DNA of 64,000 nt from positions 248,001 to 312,000 of the forward strand of contig NZ_RCWL01000002.1 of NCBI RefSeq assembly GCF_003991195.1, written 5' to 3'. Positions 17,341 to 25,765 of this stretch are shown one piece after another. Within the stretch, counting starts at the first letter, position 1. The number at the start of each line of letters is the position of its first letter. The notes below the pieces were generated by a model. The model was not told where the DNA came from. It made no database searches and was given only the letters and a program-made list of their open reading frames with translations. The DNA is from Gynurincola endophyticus (GTDB taxonomy: Bacteria > Bacteroidota > Bacteroidia > Chitinophagales > Chitinophagaceae). The position numbers were made by a program, and so were the translations under genes.

Positions 17341-17872
17341 TATCCGGATTTCCCGGATTTTTTCTATAGCTGTTATTTTCTTTTCTTCCAACTGCTATTT
17401 CGCGTACACATATTATTGCTTCTCACATTATCTATGATTCAATCGATTGCAAAAAACTGCAAATAGTAAATACAGATTTTGCAAAATAACGCATATCATA
17501 TTTTACAATGTGTTGCTTTTTATACATTTTTTAAAGCCGGTTTCTTTACACAGATCATTTATCAGGACTTAAAAAATATTTCTTTTTGCTGGTAGCAGTA
17601 ACTTTTTGAATCAGCTAATCTGACCTTTTCAGTTCAATTTTTGAACACTCTTTTTTGATCTTCTCCCAGCATTTCCGGGTCACTTTTCACTGTAAAACAA
17701 TTGGGTTTTATGAACAGACTTTTCTTACCATATAATTAATTATCACAATATCAAAGTAACTTATCAGGTGTATTTCCGTCATCAAAAAACCGGTATTCTG
17801 AATACTTTTTGTGTCATTTTTCAGGGCTTCTGACCGCTGGTTTCTCTTCATTTTTTGGCATCGCAAATTTAT
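17341..17872. other. Gene-free AT-rich stretch
   Basis: 530 bp between convergent genes. No frame longer than about 30 codons, no RNA gene recognised. A short direct repeat TCCGGATTTCCCGGATTT is at about 17343-17360. Minus-strand fragments look lysine-rich but this is expected in AT-rich DNA. Confidence 0.55.
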
Positions 17873-18694
17873 CTAGTTCAGATATTTCAACACATCCTCC
17901 ACTTTATATTTTGGACTTCTCTGCATCCACATATTAAAAAAAGCCGTATGTGTTGCTCCCATTAAAATGAAAACCCGGTCATTTTTTCCCAGTTCAATCT
18001 GGTTCAGATTTGAGTACATCACCATGTTTCTGTGGTAAAATTTTGTTGCTTCTTCTGCTCCTTCAGCGTTCCCTTCTGACGAAATATGCAGCAGCATATC
18101 GGCATTTATATTCAATAAAACATCGAGATAAAGTGGATTATTCGCCAGCTGCAAATGCTCCAGAACGGTTAATTTGTCTTCAGGATACTGTTTTTCGAGT
18201 TCATCCAGCAGCTTCATATAACGATAATAAGTGTTATGGTCTTTACCATTTTTTACGTTTCTGGCAATTCCATAGTTGTAACCTTGCTTGTAATCTACCC
18301 CATAAATTCGGGTCGTTCCTGATAAACGACCTACTTCGTAGGCAAGTAATTCTATTTCTGAAGGGTGTTCAAATTTCATTTTTGGGTTTTTCAGGTACTG
18401 CTGATATTGCTCCTGAAGCGTCTTGTTGTCTTCCGGAAGTGTCTCTACAATAATCACGGTAGGCTTAAATGCAGCTATTTTTTGTGCAACTTCGTGCACC
18501 AGTTGCACATTCTTTTGATCGTGTTCGTCAAACTCTGTGGTACTGGCGTCGGGCGTGTAGCCCATATGAAAGGTTCCCATGTTTAATACCGCAATGGCAT
18601 CAGGAAACTTTGTACTAATACTCGAATCGATCTTTTGGGCATTCGTAACAGTACTGGCCAGTAAGATGGCAGCAGAAAATAATATCGCTTTCAT
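17873..18694 (-). CDS. Exported DUF5694 protein (TraB/ChaN-like fold)
   Basis: 273 residues with a signal peptide ending TVTNAQ, so periplasmic. The sequence has the DUF5694 pattern: AVLNMGTFHMGYTPDAS, EFDEHDQKNVQLVHEVAQ, FKPTVIIVETLPEDN, and near the end DRVFILMGATHTAFFNMWMQ. The GTFH...E...GATH arrangement is shared with TraB/GumN and ChaN-like proteins, which bind metal or haem or act as metalloproteases; which of these applies here is not known. Divergent from the LytS gene (133 bp apart), so it might be a target of that system, but this is only positional. ATG 18694 begins the signal peptide. Confidence 0.8.
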   Translation of the reverse strand: MKAILFSAAILLASTVTNAQKIDSSISTKFPDAIAVLNMGTFHMGYTPDASTTEFDEHDQKNVQLVHEVAQKIAAFKPTVIIVETLPEDNKTLQEQYQQYLKNPKMKFEHPSEIELLAYEVGRLSGTTRIYGVDYKQGYNYGIARNVKNGKDHNTYYRYMKLLDELEKQYPEDKLTVLEHLQLANNPLYLDVLLNINADMLLHISSEGNAEGAEEATKFYHRNMVMYSNLNQIELGKNDRVFILMGATHTAFFNMWMQRSPKYKVEDVLKYLN

Positions 18695-18827
18695 ATTCTT
18701 TATTTTTTTACTGCAAATGTTCTGAAAGCCAGACGCTGTAAAAAAGTTTATCGACCAACCCCTGTGTTTTATCTACTAATCCCTGGGCATGTAATGGGCT
18801 AAATTTTTACTTTTACAAAAAGATTTC

Positions 18828-19847
18828 ATGTATAAAAGCTCGTTGTCTGTCAGGAAGGAAGTACTTCTCCATATTATTTTCTGGTTAATGTGGAGCTACT
18901 TCAACATGACTTATGATACCAACGGTGGTCTCCGGCTGGAAATATTCTCCATTACCTGGTTGACTGTATATGTAACTACTTTTTATGTGAACTATCTGCT
19001 GGTTTTACCACGGGTTTTTAAGCCTTTAAAATGGAGTAACGTATTTTTCGGCTTTGTGTGCCTCTACCTTTTTTTTGTTTTTTTCAGGTATTTGTTTGAA
19101 CAGGTGCTGGCGAAATGGTGGTTTGATTCCCAGAACTATCCGGAAGGAACCGGTATTCTGTACTATTTATATGATAACTTCTTTTTCAGCATGCGGCCAA
19201 TCATCTTAAGTACAGCTTTCTGGGTGATTCTTTTCCTGATCAGGTTATTGGAATACAACAACTATATTCTCGAAGAGCAGAAGAATACCGAGATTAAGTT
19301 TTTAAAAGCACAAATCAATCCGCATTTTATCTTCAACACACTCAATAATATCTATTCGATGGTTTACTTTCAATCGCCCAGGTCACTGTCGGCCATTGAA
19401 AAACTCAGTAACATTATGCGTTTTGTTACCTATGAAGCCCAGCGTAACAATATTCAACTGATAGAAGAAATTAATTACATCAATGCTTATATAGAACTGG
19501 AAGAACTGAGGCACGAACAAAAAGGATTTATCCTGTTTACCATTGAGATGCAGAATGAAAAGGTGGATATTCCTCCTTATACCCTTTCGCCGCTGGTAGA
19601 AAACGCGTTGAAACATGGCGCCACAGGATATGAAAATGCCATAAAAATCAATCTTCAACAAACCCCGCAACTACTTATCTTCACGGTTACCAATGCAATC
19701 GGAACCCAGAAAAAAGATAAACTTGGAGGGGTAGGCATGAATAACCTGCGTAAAAGACTAGAGATTTTACTTCCGGGTAAACACCAGCTCCAGTATCAAA
19801 AAACCGATCAATTTTTTACAGCCCGCCTTGAAATTAGATTATCATGA
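18828..19847 (+). CDS. LytS/YehU-type sensor histidine kinase
   Basis: 339 residues. Four hydrophobic segments in the first 140 residues (for example VLLHIIFWLMWSYFNM, NVFFGFVCLYLFFVFF) form a membrane sensor without a large periplasmic domain. The kinase part starts EIKFLKAQINPHFIFNTLNN with phospho-acceptor His166, the His_kinase (PF06580) signature, followed by the N-box LSPLVENALKHGATG and G-box LGGVGMNNLRKRLEIL. It phosphorylates the LytTR regulator encoded immediately downstream, with a 4-nt ATGA overlap indicating coupled translation. Signal unknown. Such pairs are abundant in Bacteroidota and often respond to envelope or nutritional cues. Confidence 0.93.
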   Translation: MYKSSLSVRKEVLLHIIFWLMWSYFNMTYDTNGGLRLEIFSITWLTVYVTTFYVNYLLVLPRVFKPLKWSNVFFGFVCLYLFFVFFRYLFEQVLAKWWFDSQNYPEGTGILYYLYDNFFFSMRPIILSTAFWVILFLIRLLEYNNYILEEQKNTEIKFLKAQINPHFIFNTLNNIYSMVYFQSPRSLSAIEKLSNIMRFVTYEAQRNNIQLIEEINYINAYIELEELRHEQKGFILFTIEMQNEKVDIPPYTLSPLVENALKHGATGYENAIKINLQQTPQLLIFTVTNAIGTQKKDKLGGVGMNNLRKRLEILLPGKHQLQYQKTDQFFTARLEIRLS

Positions 19848-20560
19848 AAACATCCATTCACTGTATTATTATAGATGACGAGCCGCTGGCTGTTGAACTG
19901 ATACAAGATTATGCACGAAAAACCGGTTCATTGAATATTTTATATGCCGGCAGCGACGTATACAAAGTAATACAACTCTTAAATACAGAGGTGGTTGATT
20001 TAATTTTCATAGACATACAGATGCCTGAATTAACGGGTATTGAGTTGATGAGTATGTTTAATCAACACCATAATTTCATTATCACTTCAGCTTATCCGCA
20101 ATATGCACTGGAAGCATTTCAATTCAGGGTAATAGATTTTTTACTAAAACCAATCACCTTCAACCGCTTCTATCAAAGTGTAGAAAAATTCATACACTGG
20201 CAAAGCCATTTTCCCAGACCCGACATAGTTGACCATCTCTTTGTAAAAGCCGATAAAAAGCATTATAAAATCGCTTTCGATAAAATTCTTTACATAGAAG
20301 GGTTAAAAGATTACATCCGTATTCATACCAGTGAAGAAAACATCATTGTACTTGAAAACATGAAAGATATACTCGATAAACTTCCAAAAGAGAAATTTAT
20401 GAGAGTACACCGGTCTTATATCCTCTCTACCGACAAAATAAAACTGATAGAAGGGAATAGTATTCAGTTACAGAATGGCATTTCAATACCGGTCGGAGAA
20501 ACTTTCAGGAAATTAGTAGCAGAATGGGTGGAGAAAGGACAAGGGAAAATTAATTATTAA
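19844..20560 (+). CDS. LytTR-family response regulator
   Basis: 238 residues. Receiver domain 1-125 with acidic pocket IIIDDEP, phospho-acceptor Asp57 in LIFIDIQMPELTG, Ser/Thr position in FIITSAY and Lys in DFLLKPI. The C-terminal LytTR DNA-binding domain runs from about 135 to the end (KILYIEGLKDYIRIHT, FMRVHRSYILSTDKI, IPVGETFRKLV). Works with the LytS kinase encoded by the overlapping upstream gene (4 nt). LytTR proteins bind two short direct repeats near promoters; no clear repeat pair was noticed here. Targets unknown. Confidence 0.94.
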   Translation: MKTSIHCIIIDDEPLAVELIQDYARKTGSLNILYAGSDVYKVIQLLNTEVVDLIFIDIQMPELTGIELMSMFNQHHNFIITSAYPQYALEAFQFRVIDFLLKPITFNRFYQSVEKFIHWQSHFPRPDIVDHLFVKADKKHYKIAFDKILYIEGLKDYIRIHTSEENIIVLENMKDILDKLPKEKFMRVHRSYILSTDKIKLIEGNSIQLQNGISIPVGETFRKLVAEWVEKGQGKINY

Positions 20561-20659
20561 TTAATAATGAAGAGTGGTGGTAGGCCGGTTCATTAAAAAA
20601 GGGAACGAAGAAACTACAGCGGCTTCTTCATTCCCCCAATATCTTAATCAATTTAAAAA

Positions 20660-20998
20660 CTATTCTTTCTTACGATCAATCTGACAAGCTTTAGGCAGTT
20701 TTTTAAATGCTTCTTCCAGTCTTTCTTCATCATCGGCATCATAGCCCAGATTTGCAATATTCACTCTGATCGTTTCCGGATTAATGCGATGCGGAATATA
20801 TTGAACTTTGGTAATACCTTTTCTCCAGTCTACTTCTACTTTTTGAACGCCAAGTTCACGGCCAACATATTTTATTATTCTGTTTTTACATTCTTCGCAA
20901 TGTACGGTAGGCGTATTGATCGTGATCTTAGCGGTTTGCTGGGCCTTTAGGGTAAAACTCGTCAACAGAATCAACACCAACGCAAATAAGGTTCTCAT
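20660..20998 (-). CDS. Exported heavy-metal-associated (HMA) domain protein
   Basis: 112 residues: signal peptide ending TLKAQQ, then a ferredoxin-like HMA fold starting AKITINTPTVHCEECKNRII and continuing VQKVEVDWRKGITKVQYI and INPETIRVNIANLGYDAD. The usual metal motif M-x-C-x-x-C appears as V-H-C-E-E-C, retaining both Cys (CEEC), so Cu(I) or another soft metal can probably be bound. A charged tail ends it. A periplasmic single HMA domain is common in Bacteroidota and may act as metal chaperone or scavenger. No P-type ATPase or CusCBA gene is nearby, so partner unknown. Convergent with the LytTR gene. Confidence 0.85.
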   Translation of the reverse strand: MRTLFALVLILLTSFTLKAQQTAKITINTPTVHCEECKNRIIKYVGRELGVQKVEVDWRKGITKVQYIPHRINPETIRVNIANLGYDADDEERLEEAFKKLPKACQIDRKKE

Positions 20999-21321
20999 AA
21001 AGATGTGTTTATTTAAGCTAAAAGTAATTTATATATTTCAGGATAAGCCTATTCTATTAAGATACGACTTTTTTTAGAAAAAACCAAAAAAACATCCTGA
21101 ACCGCCTCTCCTATCCTATTAAAAACCAACTTATTAATAACTCTTTTTTCTAATTTTTATTGTTAGTATTCTGTAACGGGTGTATGATGTTCATAGCTCT
21201 TCGGAAAATCTCTCTTTCTAGAAAAACATACTTGATTTATCTGCACATACACCGGTTATTCTTGTGTATATTTAGTAGTCTTTTTTAAAAGTTTATAGTC
21301 ATCATCGCAAAAACAAAAAAA
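20999..21321. other. Intergenic leader/promoter region with a long-range inverted repeat
   Basis: 323 bp between divergent genes and no coding frame. TAACGGGTGTATG (21174-21186) and CATACACCGGTTA (21246-21258) are inverted copies with one mismatch in 13, separated by 59 bp. The region is otherwise AT-rich. It probably holds promoters of both genes; no full TTTG/TAnnTTTG pair was found. Confidence 0.4.
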
Positions 21322-22830
21322 ATGAAAAAAACAGGTATACTGTTTATCTTACTGGCCATTTGTTCCGGTGCATTTTCGCAAACGGTAGACGAAAAGATAA
21401 AGCGCTTCGAACAAAACGTTTATCATTGGGATAAAACCAAGCAACGAACACTTTCACTAAAACAACTCATGGAGCTTTACGGTGCCAATGCAATAAGCAT
21501 TGCCATGGTAAAAGATTACAAAATAGAATGGGCTAAAGCCTATGGATATGCGGATGTTTCTGAAAAACGTACAGCAACTGTTAACACTTTATTTCAGGCG
21601 GCTTCTATCAGTAAAAGCATTAATAGCTTAGGAGTGTTAAAACTATCCGAAGAAGGCAAAATCAACCTGGATACAGATATCAATCAATATTTAAAAAGCT
21701 GGCAATTCCCTTACGACTCACTATCAAAAGATAAAAAAATAACAGTAGCACAACTGCTCAATCATACTGCCGGTTTATCTACACATGGTTTCGGTGGTTA
21801 TACCATAACAGCACCTCTTCCTACTATCATTCAGATTTTGAACGGTACTGCACCTGCTAATTCCGGTGCAGTAAGATCATTGTTTGAACCGGGTTTGAAA
21901 TCTAAATATTCTGGTGGAGGAACTACTATTACACAATTGATCATTGAGGATATGACCAAACAAAAGTATGAGAATTATATGCAGCAGCAGGTTTTGTCAC
22001 CCTTAAATATGACCGCCAGTTCTTACACTCAACCACCGGTAAAAACCACTGCCTACCCACTGGCTACGGGTTATTATCGCCAGGATAAAGAAGTGGATGG
22101 CAAGTATCATATCTATCCTGAAAAAGGAGCTGCCGGTTTATGGACAAACCCTACCGACCTCTCAAAATATATTATCGAAACTCAATTATCCCTAACAGGA
22201 AAGTCAAACAAAATACTCTCTACAACAACTTCGCTTAAAAGAATAGACGATAACCTGGGTGTATTTGTGCTGAATTTTGAAGGAGCAAAGTACTTTATGC
22301 ATAACGGGCAGAATGAAGGTTTCACCTGTGTTTATATCGGCAGTGTGGAAGGAGGCGACGGATTGGTAATTATGACCAACAGCAACGATGGCAGGATACT
22401 GAATGACATTGCATGCGGTTTGATCGGTTTAAATCAATGGAAAAATTTTCCTTTAGAAGTATCGAAAAAACCTATTAACTTGGCTATACGGAAAGAAAGT
22501 TTGAAATCAATTGATCAAGGCATCGCACTTTATTATGAACTCAAAAAGAAGTATCCGAACGATTATAATTTCGAGAATGAAAGTGAGTTAAACAATTTTG
22601 GATACGAACTGATGAATGAGGGGAAGCTGGAAGCTGCCCTTAAAATTTTCGATGTGAATGTTCGGGAATTTCCTGCATCAGCCAACGTATATGATAGTCG
22701 CGGTGAGGCATATTTCAAACTCAAAAAATATGAATTATCTAAAAAAGATTATCAGAAAGCGTTAGAACTGGATCCTACTACAGCAACAGCCAAAGAGATG
22801 TTGATAAAAATAGAGGCACTGTTAAAATAG
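21322..22830 (+). CDS. Exported beta-lactamase-like serine hydrolase with C-terminal TPR domain
   Basis: 502 residues. Signal peptide ending GAFSQ. Beta-lactamase/DD-peptidase superfamily domain (about 45-385): SISK with Ser95 and Lys98, then YSG at 196-198 where class C enzymes have YxN, and HNGQNEGF as third motif (HxG). These changes are usual in exported esterase/peptidase members and argue against antibiotic resistance. After a linker, the C-terminal 80 residues are TPR-like: NNFGYELMNEGKLEAALKIF and SRGEAYFKLKKYELSKKDYQ, ending ALELDPTTATAKEML. The tail matches that of the DUF6624 protein at 10307. Substrate unknown. Start ATG 21322 directly begins the signal peptide. The next gene is convergent. 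Confidence 0.9.
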   Translation: MKKTGILFILLAICSGAFSQTVDEKIKRFEQNVYHWDKTKQRTLSLKQLMELYGANAISIAMVKDYKIEWAKAYGYADVSEKRTATVNTLFQAASISKSINSLGVLKLSEEGKINLDTDINQYLKSWQFPYDSLSKDKKITVAQLLNHTAGLSTHGFGGYTITAPLPTIIQILNGTAPANSGAVRSLFEPGLKSKYSGGGTTITQLIIEDMTKQKYENYMQQQVLSPLNMTASSYTQPPVKTTAYPLATGYYRQDKEVDGKYHIYPEKGAAGLWTNPTDLSKYIIETQLSLTGKSNKILSTTTSLKRIDDNLGVFVLNFEGAKYFMHNGQNEGFTCVYIGSVEGGDGLVIMTNSNDGRILNDIACGLIGLNQWKNFPLEVSKKPINLAIRKESLKSIDQGIALYYELKKKYPNDYNFENESELNNFGYELMNEGKLEAALKIFDVNVREFPASANVYDSRGEAYFKLKKYELSKKDYQKALELDPTTATAKEMLIKIEALLK

Positions 22831-22847
22831 AGGCGTATTAAAAAATA

Positions 22848-22906
22848 TTCCCGCAGTATAAGCAGGCAAGTGATCAATCCTCACTATTCTACCTATTCTG
22901 CGGGAA
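22848..22906 (-). terminator. Branched hairpin between convergent genes
   Basis: TTCCCGCAG (22848-22856) pairs with CTGCGGGAA (22898-22906); the loop contains a second stem AGTGA...TCACT. On the minus strand it is followed by TATTTTTTAAT, so it can end pyrE transcription, though 57 bp after the stop; on the plus strand it is followed by AAAAC and is less fitting. Confidence 0.45.
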
Positions 22907-22962
22907 AAACTTATTAAGATGAGGTTGACGCTATTGATATTAGATCACCTCTGTAGCAATTG

Positions 22963-23595
22963 CTATTTCATCCAATTTGACGGATCTTTTTGCCATTGTA
23001 ACAAAATATCCTGTTGCTCGGCGCTGATAAGTCCTTTTTCAATTGCCAATTCAATTAAAGTCGGATAGTTGGTTAACGGTCTGAGTGGAATCTGAGCTGC
23101 ATCAAATGCCTGTTGGGCAACATCAAAGCCGTAGGTAAAGATAGAAACCATTCCAATCACCTCAACATCAGCCTTTTGTAAAACTTCCACTACCTGTAGT
23201 GAGCTTTTTCCGGTAGAAATAAGATCTTCAATCACCACCACTTTCTGGCCTTTTTCTAAAGAACCTTCAATCTGATTGCCCAGGCCATGTTCTTTGGGTT
23301 TCGGGCGAACATAGCAATAAGGAAGTTTCAGCTGATCAGCTGCCATTGCCCCCCAGGCAATACCTGCTGTTGCCACACCGGCCAGCACTTCCGCATCCTG
23401 AAATTCCTGAAAAATAACATTGCACAATTCACTTTTAATGAACTCGCGTATATAAGGAAATGCCAGTACTTTACGATTATCACAGTAAATAGGGCTTTTC
23501 CAACCGGAAGCCCAGGTAAAAGGCTGGTTGGGACTTAATTTAATCGCATTGATCTGTAATAATTTCTCAGCGACCACTTTTTCGTTCGTAGACAT
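22963..23595 (-). CDS. pyrE: Orotate phosphoribosyltransferase
   Basis: Transfers orotate to PRPP to give OMP, fifth step of de novo UMP synthesis. 210 residues, usual size. The PRPP-binding motif VVVIEDLISTGKSS is present, and conserved surface pieces FTWASGWKSPIYCDNRKVLA (orotate and PRPP contacts), CYVRPKPKEHGLGNQIEG (flexible loop with the catalytic Lys) are intact. Cytosolic homodimer. Divergent from a Nudix hydrolase gene with only 47 bp between starts, so both promoters overlap. Other pyrimidine genes (pyrR, pyrB) are about 8 kb away, so the pathway is dispersed, as usual in Bacteroidota. Confidence 0.97.
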   Translation of the reverse strand: MSTNEKVVAEKLLQINAIKLSPNQPFTWASGWKSPIYCDNRKVLAFPYIREFIKSELCNVIFQEFQDAEVLAGVATAGIAWGAMAADQLKLPYCYVRPKPKEHGLGNQIEGSLEKGQKVVVIEDLISTGKSSLQVVEVLQKADVEVIGMVSIFTYGFDVAQQAFDAAQIPLRPLTNYPTLIELAIEKGLISAEQQDILLQWQKDPSNWMK

Positions 23596-23642
23596 AATGT
23601 TTATATTATTTTTGCGACACTGTCACAAGTGAATTTAATAGT

Positions 23643-24272
23643 ATGCAAAAAACCATTTATTTCAACAACAGTGCCCTTCACATTAGAAATTCGGAGCACA
23701 AAGATATTAAAGATATAGGGTTAAAGGGCCAGATATCTTACAAAGAATTATCTGATGTAGATAACTTAAAAGATTACGTGCAAAATTTGCAGTCGGGCAA
23801 GGCTGACCACATTATTTTAACCACTTCTTCTGTAGAGGAGTCGTTTAATACAATAAAATCGTTGTTTCAGCCTATCATCGCAGCCGGAGGAGTGGTTAAA
23901 AACGAAGCGGGAGAAGTTTTGTTGATTTTCAGAAGAGGTTGCTGGGACCTTCCCAAGGGCAAGCTGGACGAAGGAGAATCTATTCCGGAATGTGCTGTAA
24001 GGGAAGTAGAAGAAGAAACAGGCATCGGTAACATCCGATTAGGAGAATTGATCGTTGAAACCTATCATACTTATCGCGAAAAGGGGAACGACCTGTTTAA
24101 AACCACCTATTGGTATGATATGTCGGTAAAAGGAAATCCTATCCTAACTCCTCAGGCTGAAGAACAGATTGAACAGGTACTCTGGGCACCTGTTAACCGG
24201 TTAGAGGAATATACGAAGCAAACTTATGCTTCTATCAAAGCTGTACTCGACTGGTTGATTCAGAAAAAATAA
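23643..24272 (+). CDS. Nudix hydrolase
   Basis: 209 residues. The N-terminal 75 residues form an extra domain (KTIYFNNSALHIRNSEHKDI) not part of the Nudix fold. The C-terminal domain has the Nudix box GKLDEGESIPECAVREVEEE followed by TGI, with all catalytic Glu of G-x5-E-x7-R-E-U-x-E-E-x-G-U present, preceded by CWDLPKGKL. Hydrolyses a nucleoside diphosphate linked to another group; the substrate cannot be deduced. Similar Nudix proteins with this N-terminus sit next to pyrE in many Bacteroidota, suggesting nucleotide-pool cleaning. Start ATG 23643; the stop lies beside the terminator stem at 24277. Confidence 0.92.
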   Translation: MQKTIYFNNSALHIRNSEHKDIKDIGLKGQISYKELSDVDNLKDYVQNLQSGKADHIILTTSSVEESFNTIKSLFQPIIAAGGVVKNEAGEVLLIFRRGCWDLPKGKLDEGESIPECAVREVEEETGIGNIRLGELIVETYHTYREKGNDLFKTTYWYDMSVKGNPILTPQAEEQIEQVLWAPVNRLEEYTKQTYASIKAVLDWLIQKK

Positions 24273-24276
24273 CCGG

Positions 24277-24298
24277 GGAGTCTTTTGACTCCTTTTTG
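24277..24298 (+). terminator. Terminator of the Nudix gene
   Basis: GGAGTC-TTTT-GACTCC followed by TTTTTG, beginning 5 nt after the stop codon. Confidence 0.85.
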
Positions 24299-24331
24299 TT
24301 GTTTTCCAAAACCATCGTACCAGTATTCAAG

Positions 24332-24374
24332 AAAAGCCCTCCGGGTTCTAATATAAATCAGAGCGGAAGGCTTT
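24332..24374 (-). terminator. Terminator of the efflux operon
   Basis: Imperfect stem AAAGCC(C)TCCG / CGGA(A)GGCTTT around a 20-nt loop; the minus strand continues TTTTCTTG. It lies 36 bp beyond the TolC-family stop. Confidence 0.55.
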
Positions 24375-24409
24375 CTATTATTGACTAAAAACTTATGTTC
24401 AGGTATTTA

Positions 24410-25762
24410 TCACCGGGGTGTAGTAGTCAGTTTTCTTAATTCGATGAGTACAATTTGTTCATTCAACATGGCGGCATAAAGGTCTGCTTCTGCTTTCGCC
24501 AGTGAAGACTCAGCCGTCAATAACTGAATCGGTGTATTTAATCCGGCCGCTTTTTTATCATTCTCAATGCGCAAGGCTTCTTTCCGGTAACCTACTGCTT
24601 TGGTGGCTACTTGTATTAAAGCCTGCGACTGTTGCCATTTTCGGTAAGCTTTATCAATAGCAGTATTTGTCTGCTCCTCTACATACTTCACATTTTCTGC
24701 CGCTTGCTGATGTAATAATTTTCGCTGAGAAATCGTTTCTTTATTACTGAATAAATCCTGAATATTCCATTTCAGGCTGGCGCCGATAAAAGGATTACTC
24801 TGTGGAAAAATAGCATTTCCCAATTGATACGTATAACCCGCTAAAACCCCGATTTCGGGCAGGCTACTCTTTTGAGCGGCCCTGATACCAATTGTTGCTT
24901 TCTGCTCTTGCAAACGGCTTAATTGTACGTCTACGTTGTTAATATTACCACTTTGATGCAAATCAGCTATATTCAATTGTTTTACAGCGGCGGCCGGCTC
25001 TTTTAATTCAACCGATTCCAGATCTATCCCTGTTAACTGCCTTAACTCAGCGATATAATCCTGCTCTTCAAAATTTAACTTCAGCAACTTCTGTTCTTCG
25101 TCTGCAATATTTGCTTTTAACCCTGCTTCACTTACTGAAATTGTTTTTCCTGAAATAACAGCGCCTTCCACATCGTACAGCTGAAGTTTAGCTACTTCAA
25201 TATTTTTAGCTGCCTCCAGTTGACGTTTACGTACAACGAGTATACCGTAGTACAACTGTTCAACAGCCGACTGAAGTTGTAATTCAATCTGCGATTTTTC
25301 AAGCTTTGACATTTCATGATCAACTTTTGCCACATCTATGCCTGCCTGAATTTTTCCCAGTTGCGTTAAAGGCTGGTAAACTGCTGCTCCGGCATTGAAC
25401 GTATGATGTTCGCCCAAAGGAAAATTAAGATTCTGTGCAGGCAAAGAAACCACATTAGTAGGCGACAATGGTAGTTGCCCTAATGTTCCTGCCGGAATTC
25501 CTAACTCTCCAACATTCACGTTATACTGATAAGCAGAACTGAGCGATACTACCGGATATTTCTTTATACCGGCTTCTTTCACCTTCGACTCTTTTTCAAG
25601 AATCTGCATTTCTTTAATACGAATCGGCCGGCTATTGTCTTTTAAAGATGACAATAACTCATCGAGTCCTACAGGATCTTTCGTTTGAGCATTGGTAATA
25701 ATACCCGGCAGTAAGAAGGTAACACTCAAACACAAAACTTTTATATATAAACGATGATTCAT
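24410..25762 (-). CDS. TolC-family outer-membrane efflux protein
   Basis: Outer-membrane duct of the tripartite RND pump encoded by this operon. 450 residues: signal peptide ending GIITNAQ; long amphipathic alpha-helical segments with two repeats typical of OEP/TolC (for example KLEKSQIELQLQSAVEQLYY and NTAIDKAYRKWQQSQALI); C-terminal TPIQLLTAESSLAKAEADLY and ALNEQIVLIELRKL. Not a lipoprotein (no lipobox Cys). Third gene of the operon, 3 bp after the RND gene, so translation is coupled. A terminator follows. Confidence 0.93.
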   Translation of the reverse strand: MNHRLYIKVLCLSVTFLLPGIITNAQTKDPVGLDELLSSLKDNSRPIRIKEMQILEKESKVKEAGIKKYPVVSLSSAYQYNVNVGELGIPAGTLGQLPLSPTNVVSLPAQNLNFPLGEHHTFNAGAAVYQPLTQLGKIQAGIDVAKVDHEMSKLEKSQIELQLQSAVEQLYYGILVVRKRQLEAAKNIEVAKLQLYDVEGAVISGKTISVSEAGLKANIADEEQKLLKLNFEEQDYIAELRQLTGIDLESVELKEPAAAVKQLNIADLHQSGNINNVDVQLSRLQEQKATIGIRAAQKSSLPEIGVLAGYTYQLGNAIFPQSNPFIGASLKWNIQDLFSNKETISQRKLLHQQAAENVKYVEEQTNTAIDKAYRKWQQSQALIQVATKAVGYRKEALRIENDKKAAGLNTPIQLLTAESSLAKAEADLYAAMLNEQIVLIELRKLTTTPR

Positions 25763-25765
25763 AAT

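Noticed and set aside
17341-17872. Decayed minus-strand gene with lysine-rich fragments
   Set aside because: Fragments lie in changing frames, are shorter than 30 codons and match what AT-rich DNA gives by chance.
21322-22830. Antibiotic-resistance beta-lactamase
   Set aside because: YxN is changed to YSG and KTG to HNG, and a TPR tail is attached; the protein fits exported esterase/peptidase relatives better.
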